Below, in pieces: positions 1-11,579 of a stretch of DNA of 64,000 nt. The position numbers and the translations under genes are program-made. Position 1 is the stretch's first letter. The number at the start of each line of letters is the position of its first letter. The stretch is from contig OY288261.1 in assembly GCA_958450325.1 (NCBI GenBank), positions 12,739,113-12,803,112 of the forward strand. Reading direction: 5' to 3'. Source of the DNA: Agrostemma githago (lineage: Eukaryota > Streptophyta > Magnoliopsida > Caryophyllales > Caryophyllaceae). The notes below the pieces were generated by a model. It did no database searches and was not told where the DNA came from. It worked only from the letters and a program-made list of their open reading frames with translations.

Positions 1-2241
1 ATCAAACCCATGATATGGGCACTCATCTTCCTCACTCTCGGACTCATCGTCCTCAAGTACATAAGAGTAATTCTTCAAGCTTTGTCCCGACTCAACCCCT
101 AGATCGACGTCTTTCGTGGCATGGATCATATTACATGTCTCGTTCATAGGCGAGGTGTTGCCTTGGAGGTCAAACACTAACTCTTCGTCGCCTAATTGAA
201 AAGTAGTCCTACCCTTCTTGACATTGATCATGGCACAGGCGGTATGTAGAAATGGGTGCCCAAGTATAATAGGAGTGATAGCATCTTCCGGCATGTCGAG
301 CACGAGAAAATCGACCGGAATGAAGAATTTCCCGATTCGTACCGGTACGTCCTCTATCATCCCCAATGGTCGGTTAAGAGATTTATCGGCCATTTGGAGT
401 GTAATGGACGTACATTTCAGCTCCTTCATCCCTAATCGATCACAAATGGAATAAGGAATGATGCTCACACTCGCACCCAAGTCACATAATGCTCTCTCGA
501 TCATGAAGTTGCCTATGGTACAAGGGATCGAGAAACTACCCGGATCCTTCAACTTCGGAAGCGTGGAACCTTGAATAAGCTCGCTCACCACCCTCGTGAA
601 CGCTATGGTCTCTTCCTTCTCGACGGATCTCTTCCTAGCCAAGATTTCTCTCATAAATTTTCCATATGCCGAGATTTGGGTAAGTAACTCGGTAAACGGG
701 ACACTCACATCCAATTTCTTCACAACACTAAGGAACTTGTCGTATTGAGTATCCACCTTAGTCTTCATTTGCCTTGTTGGGAAAGGCAACTTGATATGGT
801 ACTTGTTTTGCTCAATCGGGGTAGATTCCTCAAATGACACTTTCCTTTTACCCTTGTCTTTTCCTTGAAGAGGGGGAAGCTTGTCTTCATGGGGTTTTAC
901 GATCTCCCCTAAGACTTGCTCCTCCATTGGACTTTCCTTACTTGAATTGCCTTGAGAGGAGGGTGTAACTTCTTTTGTTGGTTCTTGCATTGGCTCTTGC
1001 TCACTAGGGAATGTGGGGGAATCATAAGATGTACCTCTCCTCGTGGTAATAGCATTTACGTGCTCAAATTTTGGTGTTTCACCTTGAGGAGGTAGTTGCC
1101 CCTTTTGTCTTGAAGAGCTTCCCGAAGCAAGTTGAGATATTTGAGTCTCAAGCATCTTCATTTGAGCATCTCTTGCTATATTCTCCCTTTGAACATGAGC
1201 GAAGAACTCTTGTTGGTGTCTAGCCATCTCCATTTGGCCTCTTTGCATTTCTTGAGTACTCCTTTGCATATCCATCATAGATTTTTGCACGTTAAAATCC
1301 CGAGGTGGAGATTGTGGATTATGCGGAGTGTCGGTGAGGGCTAATGGAGTACCATAATCATGAATAGGAGACCGGCTCCTAGGCTTGCTTTGTTGTTGTT
1401 GACTTTGAGTTGCTTGTTGTTGACGGTTCCCTTGGAAACCATGAGAATTGCCTTGATTAAGGCCTTGACTGTGATCTTGAAACCCTTGGTTGTGGTTTTG
1501 TTGCCCTTGAAATCTTTGGTTTCCTTGGAAACCACCTTGATTGAAGTTCCCTTGTTGGAACCCTTGATTGTTGTTGTGGAAGGTACCATGGTTATTTTGC
1601 TTGAAGTTGTTGAAGGGTCTTGGATTACCCACATAACCTTGATAACCTTGATTGTTGTCCCTTAACGGAGGTGGAACATAGGGACGAGGTTGCATAGCTT
1701 GTTGTTGAGGGACTAGATTGGAAGCTTGGTATTGATTAGAATAGGAGGCACCTTTCTTGAACGCTTGAAAGGCGTTCACTTGCTCAACACTTCCTCGACA
1801 ATGCATAGGATCATGACCAACGATTCCACAAGTATCACACATCCCATAATAAGGCAAAGGAGGTGAAAATCCCAAAGCATTTACTTCTTGAATCGATTGA
1901 TGGTTAGAGGAACTAGTGCCTTGGACTTGGTTGAGGTGGCTTTGGAGCTTCTTGTCAATGGTCTCCATGTGTGTTTTCAATTGAGCTCCAAGGTCAATGC
2001 TTGATTGAGTAATAGCATCAACCTCGTGCCTACCTCCTCGATTTGCCTTCCTAGGCCTTGAGTATTGTGAATTATGAACCGCCATCTCCTCGATTCTTGA
2101 CCAAGTTTGGTCATCATCCACTTCGGTAAACCTACCATTAGATCCCATGTTGAGTATATATGGCCCTTGAGTCTTCATATAACCCGTTCCAAAATTGTTG
2201 CACAAGGAACCATTGTGATAGACCATGGTGTGGACAAGAAC
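1..2241 (-). CDS. Gag C-terminal part and aspartic protease of element A (partial)
   Basis: I read this minus-strand frame codon by codon from 2241 to position 1 and found no stop, so it runs open past the window edge. It holds a coiled, charged segment, a zinc knuckle CDTCGIVGHDPMHC (CX2CX4HX4C, 1798-1839), a long Asn/Gln/Gly-rich linker (about 1380-1700), a Lys/Glu-rich linker, and an aspartic protease with the motif CDLGASVSIIP (catalytic Asp codon 481-483). DLGA instead of DSGA or DTGA is common in this lineage. The zinc knuckle should bind RNA in the virus-like particle and the protease should mature the polyprotein. It is out of frame with the upstream gag part (2138-2971), with the shift near 2160-2240. 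The last visible residues are acidic, so the RT start is not yet reached. Confidence 0.85.
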
Positions 2242-2971
2242 GGATCAAGGCTTTGAATCTTTCCCACGATTCATAGAGGCTTTCATCATCACGTTGTTGG
2301 AATCCCGTGACAGAGGCTCTCAATAGATTTGTCTTCTCCGGGGGATAGAATTGTTTGTAAAAAGCTAAGGCTAGCTTCTTCCAAGTATCAATACCGAGTC
2401 TTGCTTTGTCCAACCCCTTGAACCATTGCTTCGCCTTACCAATTAGAGAGAAAGGAAATAATACCCACCGGATTTGGTCTTGAGTTATTCCCGTTTGAGA
2501 AATAGCGTCACACTAGTCCGAAAAGGTTTCCATGTGTTGATGAGGATCTTCGGTTGGTAACCCACTAAATTGACTTCTCTCGACCAATGGGATAAATTGC
2601 GTTTTCGCCACAAAATTCCCGGTATATGCCTCCGGTAAAGTTGTAGGACCCGGCAAAACGTCTTCCGTGAAGGTTGAGTGAGAAGAAAACTTGGGCATAA
2701 TTGGATGTAAGGGAGACGGTGGTGTAGACGGTGTTGATGTAGATGAAGAGGGGGAACTAGGACTAGAATTACCGAAGGGATTGATGAAGGTCCCTCCGGC
2801 CGTCTCTCGAGGTGACTCGTTAAAGTCGGATCCTTGAGCTTGCTCTTGATGGGTATTGCTAGCGCTTGGTTGAGAGATTCTAACCCGATCAATCGTCCGT
2901 TGGCGAAAGGCTCGAAAGAGTCTCTCCGGCTCTGGATTGAAGAGAAAGAAATCGCCTCCCCTCCTAGGCAT
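2138..2971 (-). pseudogene. Gag N-terminal part of element A (one stop, then frameshift)
   Basis: Start chosen at 2971 (ATG giving MPRRGGDFFLFNPEPERLFR) because the FNPEPER motif also opens the gag of elements B, C and D. A Pro/Ser/Thr-rich spacer follows, then the capsid-like retrotransposon gag domain with WFKGLDKARLGI, FYKQFYPPEKTN and ESLYESWERFKAL (about 2210-2480). A TAG at 2513-2515 interrupts the frame. The same frame resumes and ends at 2138, while the rest of gag continues in another frame from about 2241. This would be the structural core of the particle; one stop plus one shift make it non-functional as it stands. Confidence 0.85.
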
Positions 2972-3186
2972 ACACTACACACTAGAACAAACGTGAGAAC
3001 ACCTAGTGCTTTATGGGCACTAGGCAACGACAATAAACAAGCACGAACGAAAGACAAAGAGAAAAGGAAGAAATAAACCAAAGAAACAAGAAGAATCTAG
3101 AAAATATGCACAAAAGATGATAGAAGAGCACAAAGAAGGGTAACTAAGTCTAGAAATAAGCAAACTAAGTCTAAACAATGCACCGT

Positions 3187-3203
3187 CCCCGGCAACGGCG
3201 CCA
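3187..3203 (-). other. Primer-binding site of element A
   Basis: On the minus strand TGGCGCCGTTGCCGGGG starts three bases after the LTR end. It is complementary to the 3' end of plant tRNA-Asp including CCA, the usual Athila primer, and fixes the LTR boundary and element orientation. Confidence 0.9.
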
Positions 3204-4300
3204 AATTGATGGTAGGGATTCGTCGTGGGTCCTAACCGCCAATAATAAACCGACTATTCCTAGTGGGTAGCTAGGGCAAGTAGGGTCGATATCCACGGGG
3301 ACGGTATGATAGAGTCTAGACTAGGTCGGCCTAAAAACGAGACTATGCTACCAAACAAACACAAAGAGAATGATAAATGGTAAACTATTATGGTTGGAGA
3401 TGAAGGAAGTGGACTAACAATGACTATCTAAAATGATGCTAAAATAGGATAACTAATGATCGAACTAACAAGTAAACTAGAAGAAACGATGACTAACTAA
3501 GAAGTTGAGATCAAATATGAAAGGAAGTGGGGTACGTCGGGTTCATAAGTGTAGATGGGTAATTGGGTGATCAAGGGTATTGGTGTCTCCTAGTTGCTAG
3601 AGTCGGTCCGGGCTCTCGCTACGTAGACCGATGTCGAGGTTGGTCCGGGATCTCGCTACGTAGACCATAGTCTGCACTCTCGTGACTATGACTATTCTCA
3701 ACACAACCACAAAATAGACAATCAATGAGAAGATGAGCACAAGTATAGGAAGCATGGCCACTACAACTCACACAAGCAATTCAACAAACACATAGAGTGC
3801 CCAATATGTGACTAACAACAAAGATTCACCCTTTTCCCCTAATCAACCCTAATCACCCATAATCTACCCCTAATCCCCCTACTAACCCCACAAGGAGACT
3901 ACTCACTCATTATCAAGAACAAACCAACAATAATAAGAGAAAACAACATCACAAACCAAACATCCATTATGAAGAACTAGAACAATAACAAAAAGAATAT
4001 AAAAAGATTCAAACTTTATTAAATAAACAAGAACAAGAGTAAAGATGGTTATACCAACAACAAGAGGAAGAAAAAGATGCAATCTTTTATAAATAAGAAC
4101 CCAAATCAACTCCAAGGATGTCAAGCTTGGATGAATATTCAAGTATCTTCTTAATACAAGAACTAATTACAACTAGATTAAGCTAGAATTAAAGGAAGAT
4201 TAAACTAAATGGATGAACTCTAAATCTAGGGTTTATATCTTGTAGAGAGTCTTAAGAGGGTCTAATGTAAGGTAGGATATGTAAACAATACAAGAGGGAA

Positions 4301-4310
4301 GTATTTATAT
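4301..4310 (-). promoter_or_regulatory. Predicted TATA box of LTR A
   Basis: The minus strand reads CCATATAAATAC here, about 540 bp into the LTR, with a matching ATATATA in the solo LTR at 56269-56278. The position suits a U3 promoter. Transcription start was not determined. Confidence 0.5.
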
Positions 4311-4364
4311 GGGTACAAGAATGAAGGAGGAAGAAATAAATGAAGTCATGCTGCCCCTGCTCCT

Positions 4365-4510
4365 TCCCGACCGGGACGGGTTGGTCCTGACCGGGACGGG
4401 CTCATCCCGACCGGGACGGACTGATCCCGACCAGGACGGACCCAGGACAGAAGGGGTGCCTTTTGTGCACCTCAACCGGGATCGGTTGAGGCCATCCCGA
4501 CCCGGTTGAG
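4365..4510. repeat. Phased TCCCG-AC-CGGGA palindrome array in LTR A
   Basis: Inverted-repeat units TCCCGACCGGGA or one-base variants begin at 4365, 4385, 4405 and 4425, exactly 20 bp apart, followed by looser copies near 4476-4506. They sit about 55 bp upstream of the predicted TATA box on the minus strand. Confidence 0.75.
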
Positions 4511-4847
4511 CCTTGTAGGCTTCCTTTAAGCTCCTTTTGGTCCCTCCTTGCCTCTCATGGGTTTCTCATCGATTCTCGGGACTCGGGCTCGGGTCTCGGA
4601 GGCTCGGGATCGGGTCTCGAGGTCTCGGGATCGAATCCAAGGCACCGAGTGATCGTTCCTTTACTTCGTTGGCTCCAAAATGTGTATGTATTGAGTCGGA
4701 ATCGCTCCAACTCTTCATGAATAGTCTCGGGAACCTGAAACGAGCTAGAGGAAGCATAAGAAGCCCATAAACCGCCCCCAAGGAGCGATTCCACAAGGAA
4801 AATGGGACCAAAAAACCACAATTAGGCACTACAAACTACACTTATCA

Positions 4848-5334
4848 ATTTGTTACCAAAAGAGGATGTGAACGGACCCATGAAATCTATTCCCCAAACA
4901 TCGAACAATTCAATCTCCATGATAGGTTGAAGGGCCATCTCATTTCTTCTTGTAATATTGCCACTTCTTTGGCATGCATCGCATGTGAGAATGAAAGCTC
5001 GAATGTCTTTGAACATGGAAGGCCACCAAAACCCGCTTTGGAGAACCTTTGCAATTGTCTTTTGATTGGCCAAGTGTCAACCATAAGATGTCGAGTGAAG
5101 GTGCTTCACAATATTATATCCTTCTTCGGCCGTAACACATCGTCGGTAAATTCCATCTACACATCGGCGAAATAAATAAGGCTCGTCCCAATAATAGCGT
5201 CGGGCTTCATAACGTAGTTTTTTCCTCCCTTGTTTGGAATAATCGTCCGGAATATAATGAGACACTAAGAAATTGACGATATCGGCATACCAAGGTGTAA
5301 TAGTTTCAATGGCCATCAAGGCCTCATCTCTCAT
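4848..5334 (-). pseudogene. Integrase of element B, N-terminal half
   Basis: This starts with the RNase H-integrase connection (ITPWYADIVNFLVSHYIP), then the HHCC zinc domain (HLHSTSYG and CDACQRSGNITRR), then the beginning of the catalytic core with the first Asp in DVWGIDFMGPF. A TGA replaces the Gly codon after HSTSYG near 5077, where C and D read through. The frame is cut at 4848 by the LTR of element A before the second Asp and the Glu. It would have integrated cDNA into the host genome. Confidence 0.85.
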
Positions 5335-5409
5335 TAATTCATTGATGGGAATACCATCATCTTCGTTGCTTTGTACGTTTACTAACCGTTAGTCTACTAA
5401 GATGATCCG

Positions 5410-6975
5410 CTACCAAGTTCTCTGTTCCGGCTTTGTCTTTAATCTCAATATTAAATTCTTGTAAAAGGAGCACCCACCGAAAGAGTCAGGATTTTTTCTC
5501 CTTTTTGGACATGATATAACGAATCGCCGCATGATCGGTATGAATAATGACTTTCGAACCGGTAACATAATTTCGGAATTTCTCCATGGCATAGACAACG
5601 GCAAGCATCTCTTTTTCGGTAGTGGTGTACCTCGATTGGGCTTCATCTAGGGTCTTGCTTGCATAATAAATCACATGTAGCTTTTTATCAACCCGTTGTC
5701 CTAGAACGGCACCAACGGCAAAATCGGATGCATCGCACATGATCTCAAATGGAAGATTCCAATCGGGAGCTTTGATAATTGGTGTGGTAGTGAGAGCGGT
5801 CTTTATCCTGCAAAAGGCCTCAAGACACGAGTCATCAAAAACAAAAGGTGCATCTTTCATAAGCAAAGAAGTCAAAGGCTTGGCAATCTTAGAAAAGTCT
5901 TTAATAAATCGTCTATAAAAACCGGCATGACCTAGAAAACTCCTCACCCCTTTGACATTTGTAGGTGGTGGCAAGTTCTCAATCACAGAGACTTTCGCCT
6001 TACCGACTTCAACTCCTCTATTAGAAACAATATGACCTAGGACAACACCTTGTTCAACCATAAAATGACACTTTTCCCAATTTAAAACAAGTCTATACTC
6101 TTCACATCGAGCTAACACTGATCAAGATTTTCAAGACAAGAATCAAAAGATGTACCATGGACACTAAAATCATCCATTAAAAATTCCATGGATTTTTCAA
6201 TAAAATCGGAGAAAATTGCCATCATACATCTTTGAAACGTTCCGGGCGCATTACACAATCCAAATGACATCCTTCTATAAGCATAGGTGCCATAGGGACA
6301 TGTAAAAGTGGCCTTCTCTTGGTCATCGGGGTGAATGGGAATTTGAAGGAATCCGGAATGACCATCAAGGAAACAAAAATAAGAATGATGCGCCAATCTT
6401 TCAAGCATTTGATCAATAAAGGGAAGGGGAAAATGATCTTTTATGGTGGCCGTGTTCAATTTGCGATAATCTATACACATGCGCCAACCGGTAATAGTCC
6501 TAGTGGATATTGGCTCACCCTTTTCTCCTTTAACAACCGTCATTCCTCCTTTTTTCGGCACAACTTGTACGGGGCTAACCTATTTACTTCCGGTTATTGG
6601 GTATATATTGTTAGCCTCATACAACTTGAAGACTTCCTTCATGACAACCTCCTTCATGGTGGGGTTCAGCCTACGTTGACCCTCAAGCGAAGGATGGTGG
6701 TCATCATCAAGGATGATCCTATGCATACAAACATTTGGGCTTATGCCTTGGAGGTCGGCAATGCTATACCCGATGGCCTTTTTGTGCTTTCTCAAAACAA
6801 TTAAAAGTTTTTCCAATTGTGCACCATAAAGGGTAGCATTGACGATAACTGGATATTTAGTTCCTTCAAGAAAAGCATATTTGAGGGAAGAGGGGAGTAG
6901 TTTAAGTTCAAGATTAGGAGGAGAAGATACCATACTCTTACCCACCGGTAGTGGTTCGACCTTTTCATCACGCAA
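5410..6975 (-). pseudogene. Reverse transcriptase and RNase H of element B
   Basis: In translation order: the RT N-terminal part (from 6975), then a TAG near 6580 where C has the Trp of SNWVNPIQ; fingers and palm with WRMCIDYRKLN and FCFLDGHSGF (first Asp); the active site reading FLMDDFSVHG; a junction frameshift near 6112-6118; the thumb and connection (VKGVRSFLGHAGFYRRFI); and RNase H with MCDASDFAVGAVLGQ, TEKEMLAVVYA and HTDHAAIRYI. Downstream the frame shifts again near 5486. Catalytic residues are largely kept, so decay is by few lesions. The product would copy RNA into cDNA inside the particle. Confidence 0.88.
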
Positions 6976-7128
6976 TCATTCTTCTTCAAGAGGTGTAGAG
7001 TCAAATGGTTCATCTTCTTGCTTATCATCATCTATCAAGCTATACTCAACCAAACTATCAATAATTTCAACGGACGGCATTTGTTCAATCATTGGTTGTT
7101 TAAGAGCTTGAGAAAGGAAAAACTCTAC

Positions 7129-7843
7129 CTACTCGTTCCCTATGTTAAATGATAACTTTCCATTTTTAACATCAACTATAGTACCTCCGGTAGCCATAAA
7201 AGGTCGGCCTAAGATAATGGGGGTAATAGTGTCTTCGAGCATATCCATGACAACAAAGTCGGAGGGGATGAAGAACTTACCAACTTGAACGGGTACATCC
7301 TCAAGTATCCCAAGTGGGTACTTGACGGACCTATCCGCAAGTTGAATTGACATTGGGTCTCATCTCCCGCACACTAAGTCTCTTAGCAATAGAATAGGGT
7401 AACAAACTAACACTAGCCCCTAGGTCGCATAAAGCTTGATTAACAACAACATTTCCAACCCGACAAGGGATGGAAAAACTACCGGGATCCTCTAGTTTCT
7501 TTGGCATTTGATTCATAAGAATGGCACTACATTGTGCCGTGAGAGAGACACATTCTTTGCCTTCTAGGGTTCTCTTTTTAGTCAAGACTTCTTTCAAAAA
7601 CTTAGAATAGAGGGGCATTTGAGAAATTACCTTGGTGAAGGGTAAAGCTACCTCTACTTTCTTCAACATATCCACGAAACGGCTAAATTGTGCATTCTCC
7701 TTATGTGGCTTACCTCGCTCGGGAAAAGGCAATGAAGGGACAAAGGTGGGAGGCGGTGGAACATTGGATTCTTCTTCTTCTTCGGCTAATCGCTCCGCCT
7801 CTATTCTTTTGGCTTCTTCCGCTTCCATTTGCCCTTTGTTCAT
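7129..7843 (-). pseudogene. Aspartic protease of element B (5-bp deletion)
   Basis: The upstream ORF (7331-7843) carries a Pro-rich linker, FSRFVDMLKKVEVALPF and the protease motif CDLGASVSLLPYS. The downstream ORF (7129-7353) carries MSIQLADRSVKYPLG and TPIILGRPFMATGG. Element C has gctag-type bases between ACATG and TGGGTC that are absent here near 7345-7350. This 5-bp deletion causes the frame break. Protease processing of gag-pol is the expected role. Confidence 0.85.
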
Positions 7844-9875
7844 TCTTCATTCTCTTTGTTCATTCTCCGCTTTTTAGAGGATATCAAACTCCGCTTGTAT
7901 TCCCTGGTTTTGTTTGGGGGAAGTGGGAGATGATTCTTGTGGTGCACTTGGTTGATTCACTTTAGATGGGGTACTCTTGGTATTCAAGTTCAAATTCTTA
8001 TATGGGTCTTCAAGTTCTTTGCCACCTCTCCAAATGGCGGCATTTTCTTGGTGTGAAGGGTCTCTTGGATTTTGTGGTCGGCCGGGTAAACCATGGGGTG
8101 GATGAATTGAGGCGGCTAAGGCTTTTGTTGCTTCTTGTGATTCCCAAACCTTTAGCCTTGCCTTAGTATCTTGATGTTCATTCCATAGTTGCCCAACAGT
8201 TCTTTGTAAATCATTAAAGTTATCACATGGACTTCCTCCTTGACCAAATTGATAATTGCATGATTGGCCATAAGATTAAGAGGGTTGATTGAATGGTTGT
8301 TGATTGTAACCTTGGTTTCCTTGAAAGTTACCTTGGAAACCCTTGATTGTATCCATGATTAAAATGATTACCATGTTGATTTTGGTAATTATTGTAGTTG
8401 TTAGGAACGTGGAAGTTTCTACCTTGTTGATTGAAGTTTCTCCTTTGATGAGGAGACATATATGGGGGCATCTTTGGAGGACCTTGATTAAAGGGCCTTT
8501 GTTGACTTTGATTGAATGACCTCATTTGACTCCCTTGGGCACGTGGCATCGGATTTTGAACATTTTGATTTCCGTAAGAGAAATTAGGATGAAACCTTGT
8601 GCCGGCATTGTAAGTATTAGAAAAAGGATCAAATTGAGGTCTTTGCCCATATACTTGTATAGCTTGGACTTCATTTGGCTCTTCAACATAAACTTCTTCA
8701 TTAGGAATACAAGAGCTAGGATCATGGCCATAATTGCCACAATGATCACATTGGACTTCTCATGTTAATTGCTTTGGAGGTGATGGTTGCCTTGGTGGAA
8801 CACTCCCTTGAATTTGCTACATTCCTCTAGGAGTGGGCTTAGAATTAATGGCATTCATTCTCTTTTTCAATTCTTCAACTTCTTCTTGAAGTTTCAATTC
8901 ATTGGAACTCTTGGATGAGTTCACTTCAACTTTGTTTCTAGAATCCCTCGATTGACCCATTCTATAATCACTCCTTGCCATCTTCTCAATAAGATTCTTA
9001 GATGCCTCATCGGTGAGAGAAAAGAAGTCTCCTCCGGCGGCCGAATTGAGGTTTTCCTTGGTTCTCGATGAAAGGGTGTTATAAAATGTTTGGGTAGTTA
9101 GCCAATCGGGTATTCCATGGTGTGGACATTTGCGCAACAAATCTCTAAATCTTTCCCAAGCCTCACTTAGGCTTTCAAATTCATCTTGCTTGAATGTTTG
9201 TATCTCCATGCGATATTGGTTAGTCTTTGACGGCGGAAAATATTTCTCCAAGAAGGCATTAGATAATTGAGCCCATGTTGTGAATGTATTAGCGGGATGG
9301 CCTTGAAGCCATCTACGAGCTCCATCTCTCAAGGTCTTCGAAAATAATAAACGATGCAATTGGCGTGAAGTTAATCCATTGAGACGGGCTCCTACTAATT
9401 TTTCTTTAAATGAAGCGATGTGCTCTTGGGCATCTTCTTGAGAAAAATCGTGAAAGGTATCTTGTTGGACCCCATTTGTCAAAGAAGCTTTCAATTCATA
9501 ATTCTCGGGTATCTCTCCGAAATCGACGAGAGAAGGTGTTTCTTCGTGTGTTAATTGGGAATGAGAGGCTAAGGTCGCCATTTGTTGGATTGGTGGTGAT
9601 GGTGGATTTGAATTTGGTGAATTCGGAGAATTTGGAGGGGATGGATTTGGTAATGGTGTTTTCGGTGATAGTGGTGAATTTTGTGAAGTGGAAGGTATGG
9701 AAGGATTATTTGGAATGGAATTAGGTGATGTAGAAGGTGTAAAGGGTAGGATGCGATGGTGGTGATAATGAAGGATGTGGAATAATGGTGGTTGAGTTAT
9801 TTCCTCGAAAACACAATGCTCTAAAAGTCCTTTCCGGCTCCGGATCGAACCACAAGGGCGATGACGTGTTCCTGG
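7844..9875 (-). pseudogene. Gag of element B (start codon lost)
   Basis: The N-terminus is equivalent to that of C, but the ATG is ATA (near 9882-9884), giving no start before the conserved RNTSSPLWFDPEPER region. The capsid-like domain lies in the open segment 8817-9581 (HRLLFSKTLRDGARRWLQGH, FLEKYFPPSKTNQYRMEIQ, SLSEAWERFRDLLRKCPHHG). Two stops follow (8817-8819 and near 8764), then the zinc knuckle CDHCGNYGHDPSSC (8709-8750), an Asn/Gln/Gly-rich tail, and a linker to the protease. The role is the structural particle protein with RNA-binding knuckle. Confidence 0.85.
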
Positions 9876-9988
9876 GTATAAAACCTAATTAAACGGTGAG
9901 ACTCCTAGCACCTAATGGTACTAGGGAAAAGAGAGAAGGAAAAAGAATCAAACACAACAACTAAAAACACAATCAACTACTAGCCGTT

Positions 9989-10005
9989 CCCCGGCAACGA
10001 CGCCA
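9989..10005 (-). other. Primer-binding site of element B
   Basis: The minus strand reads TGGCGTCGTTGCCGGGG, three bases after the LTR end. It is the tRNA-Asp type with one C-to-T difference from the PBS of element A. Element C has the same variant. Confidence 0.88.
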
Positions 10006-11000
10006 TTTTGATCGCCTCCCAATCGGATCGGTCGTTTAGCGAAGGACGGGGTATCAAACAATATTTATAGACTCGGAATAACAAAAAAACTACTAGAGTA
10101 ATCGTGGTAAGTCGAGGTCGTTCCACAGGGAACGGTGCGTTGACAATCAAGTTTAAAGCGGTGTGTTTGATGTCTAGATGGGGGTTTCTAAGGGTCGAGT
10201 CTATACTAGAGAAATAACTAGAGAAATAGTTAGGGGTGATAATCAATCTAGGGAAAGGTGTTAGGGGGAAGTCGGGATTCGGTACTTGGAGTCTAAGAAG
10301 GTCGGAATCGAGTTTTTGTTGCAACATTGATAAAGGAGAATGCCACCTTTCGGTTTCTTCACCTAACTCACCTAAAAACCCGCTATCGCGGCGAATAAGG
10401 GTAAGTGTCTAGCTATGGTAATTTCTACCCCGAGTTTCCCCATATTGATAAAAACTAGTCAAGGTCGGTCTAGTTGGCCGGACTAAAACAATAATGACAT
10501 AACAACCATAAACAAGATAAACCAACAAGCAAGCAACCCACCAACATCCCTATATTAAAATAATCCAAGTCCTCATCCCTAAACCCCCCAACAAGAAATC
10601 TACTCACTAATCATAATGGAAGACAATAAAACATTAACTAAGGAGAAAATGACTACAACATACATATTAACTAGATCTAAAGAAACTAATAACAAAATAG
10701 CAAGAAAACTATGATCTAACAATTACCCACTAAACTATGAAAGAAATGAGATCTAACAAGGTAAACTAGAGAATAATCTAGAACAACATAAATGAAATCT
10801 AGAGAAACTAACAACACTAATATGATCAAAACAACAATCAACAAAACTTAAACATAAAACAACGATCTAAAACAACATAAATAAAGATGATCTAAACAAG
10901 AAAATAATGAAAGAACAATAAAATAAATCTAAACTAGAGATTAGAGAGTGGAAAGAAATATACCAACTATAAAGATCTACAAGAAATAAGAGGATTGCAT

Positions 11001-11274
11001 AAATAAAGGTTGAATCTTTGATGAAGAAAATGGAGAACTTGTCACTAATTCTCCAATAAACCCACCAAATCTTCAAAATAAAACTTGGAAATAAATAAAG
11101 GTTGAATCTTTGATGAAGAAGATGAAGAACTTGTCACTAATTATTCGATAAACCCAACAAATCTTCAAAATAAAACTTGGAAATAAATAAAGGTTGAATC
11201 TTTGATGAAGAAGATGAAGAACTTGTCACTAATTATTCGATAAACCCAACAAATCTTCAAAATAAAACTTGGAG
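11001..11274. repeat. 92-bp tandem repeat, three copies, in LTR2
   Basis: Units start at 11001, 11093 and 11185 (aaataaaggttgaatctttg...). LTR1 has only one copy near 20460-20545. Copies two and three are nearly identical, so the expansion is recent and specific to this LTR. Confidence 0.9.
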
Positions 11275-11483
11275 TCATAATTTTCTACAAACTTGAATGT
11301 AAAACTAGAGAATTGTTGATGGAAACTAAGTAGATCTACTACTAAATTACTATGTGAACTACTAGAATTATGGAGAATTACTACTAGAATACTACTACTA
11401 CTATACTAATGGATGGTGTAATGGTGTAACTACACTAATGATGGGTTATGAGGATGGTAGCTTGGGCAACAAACTAGGGTAAC

Positions 11484-11492
11484 ATATATATA
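11484..11492 (-). promoter_or_regulatory. Predicted TATA box of LTR2
   Basis: A TATATATA tract about 640 bp into the LTR on the minus strand. LTR1 has a longer (AT)n at 20763-20777 in the same place, and element D has a large (AT)n at 48120. Confidence 0.5.
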
Positions 11493-11579
11493 GTAAAGCC
11501 TTAATGGGTATTTAACCTAAAGCCCAAATCCAACTTTTTGCTCAATTAGTGAGACAATCACCCTTAGCATCTTCATGAG

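Larger units (their letters stand above)
1..4847 (-). mobile_element. Athila-type LTR retrotransposon A, 5' part
   Basis: On the minus strand this reads LTR (3207-4847), PBS (3187-3203), gag (from 2971) and gag-protease to the window edge. Polymerase and the 3' LTR would lie off the left side. The right LTR end abuts integrase sequence of element B at 4848, so A was inserted into B. The base pairs after the LTR are atttg, which should recur at the far end if they are the TSD. A related solo LTR lies at 55215-56793, so this family has at least two insertions here. The Athila assignment rests on the gag and protease style and the tRNA-Asp-type PBS. Confidence 0.88.
3207..4847 (-). repeat. 5' LTR of element A (1641 bp)
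   Basis: Ends are TG...CA with short inverted ends (tgat/atca). On the minus strand U3 starts at 4847, a TATA box lies near 4301-4310, and the LTR ends at 3207 next to the PBS. It matches the solo LTR at 55215-56793 throughout by eye. Internal features are a 44-bp-type doublet of gagtcggtccgggctctcgc-like units near 3600-3665, a long A-rich middle, and a GC-rich palindrome cluster upstream of the TATA box. No coding capacity seen. Confidence 0.9.

Noticed and set aside
218..454. Plus-strand frame over the protease of element A
   Set aside because: Antisense shadow of the open gag-protease frame.
3180..3206. tRNA gene at the tRNA-like sequence
   Set aside because: Only the 17-18 bases of a primer-binding site are present; no cloverleaf.
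6319..6804. 161-codon plus-strand frame over the RT of element B
   Set aside because: It is the antisense of the conserved RT. The minus-strand frame carries the catalytic motifs.
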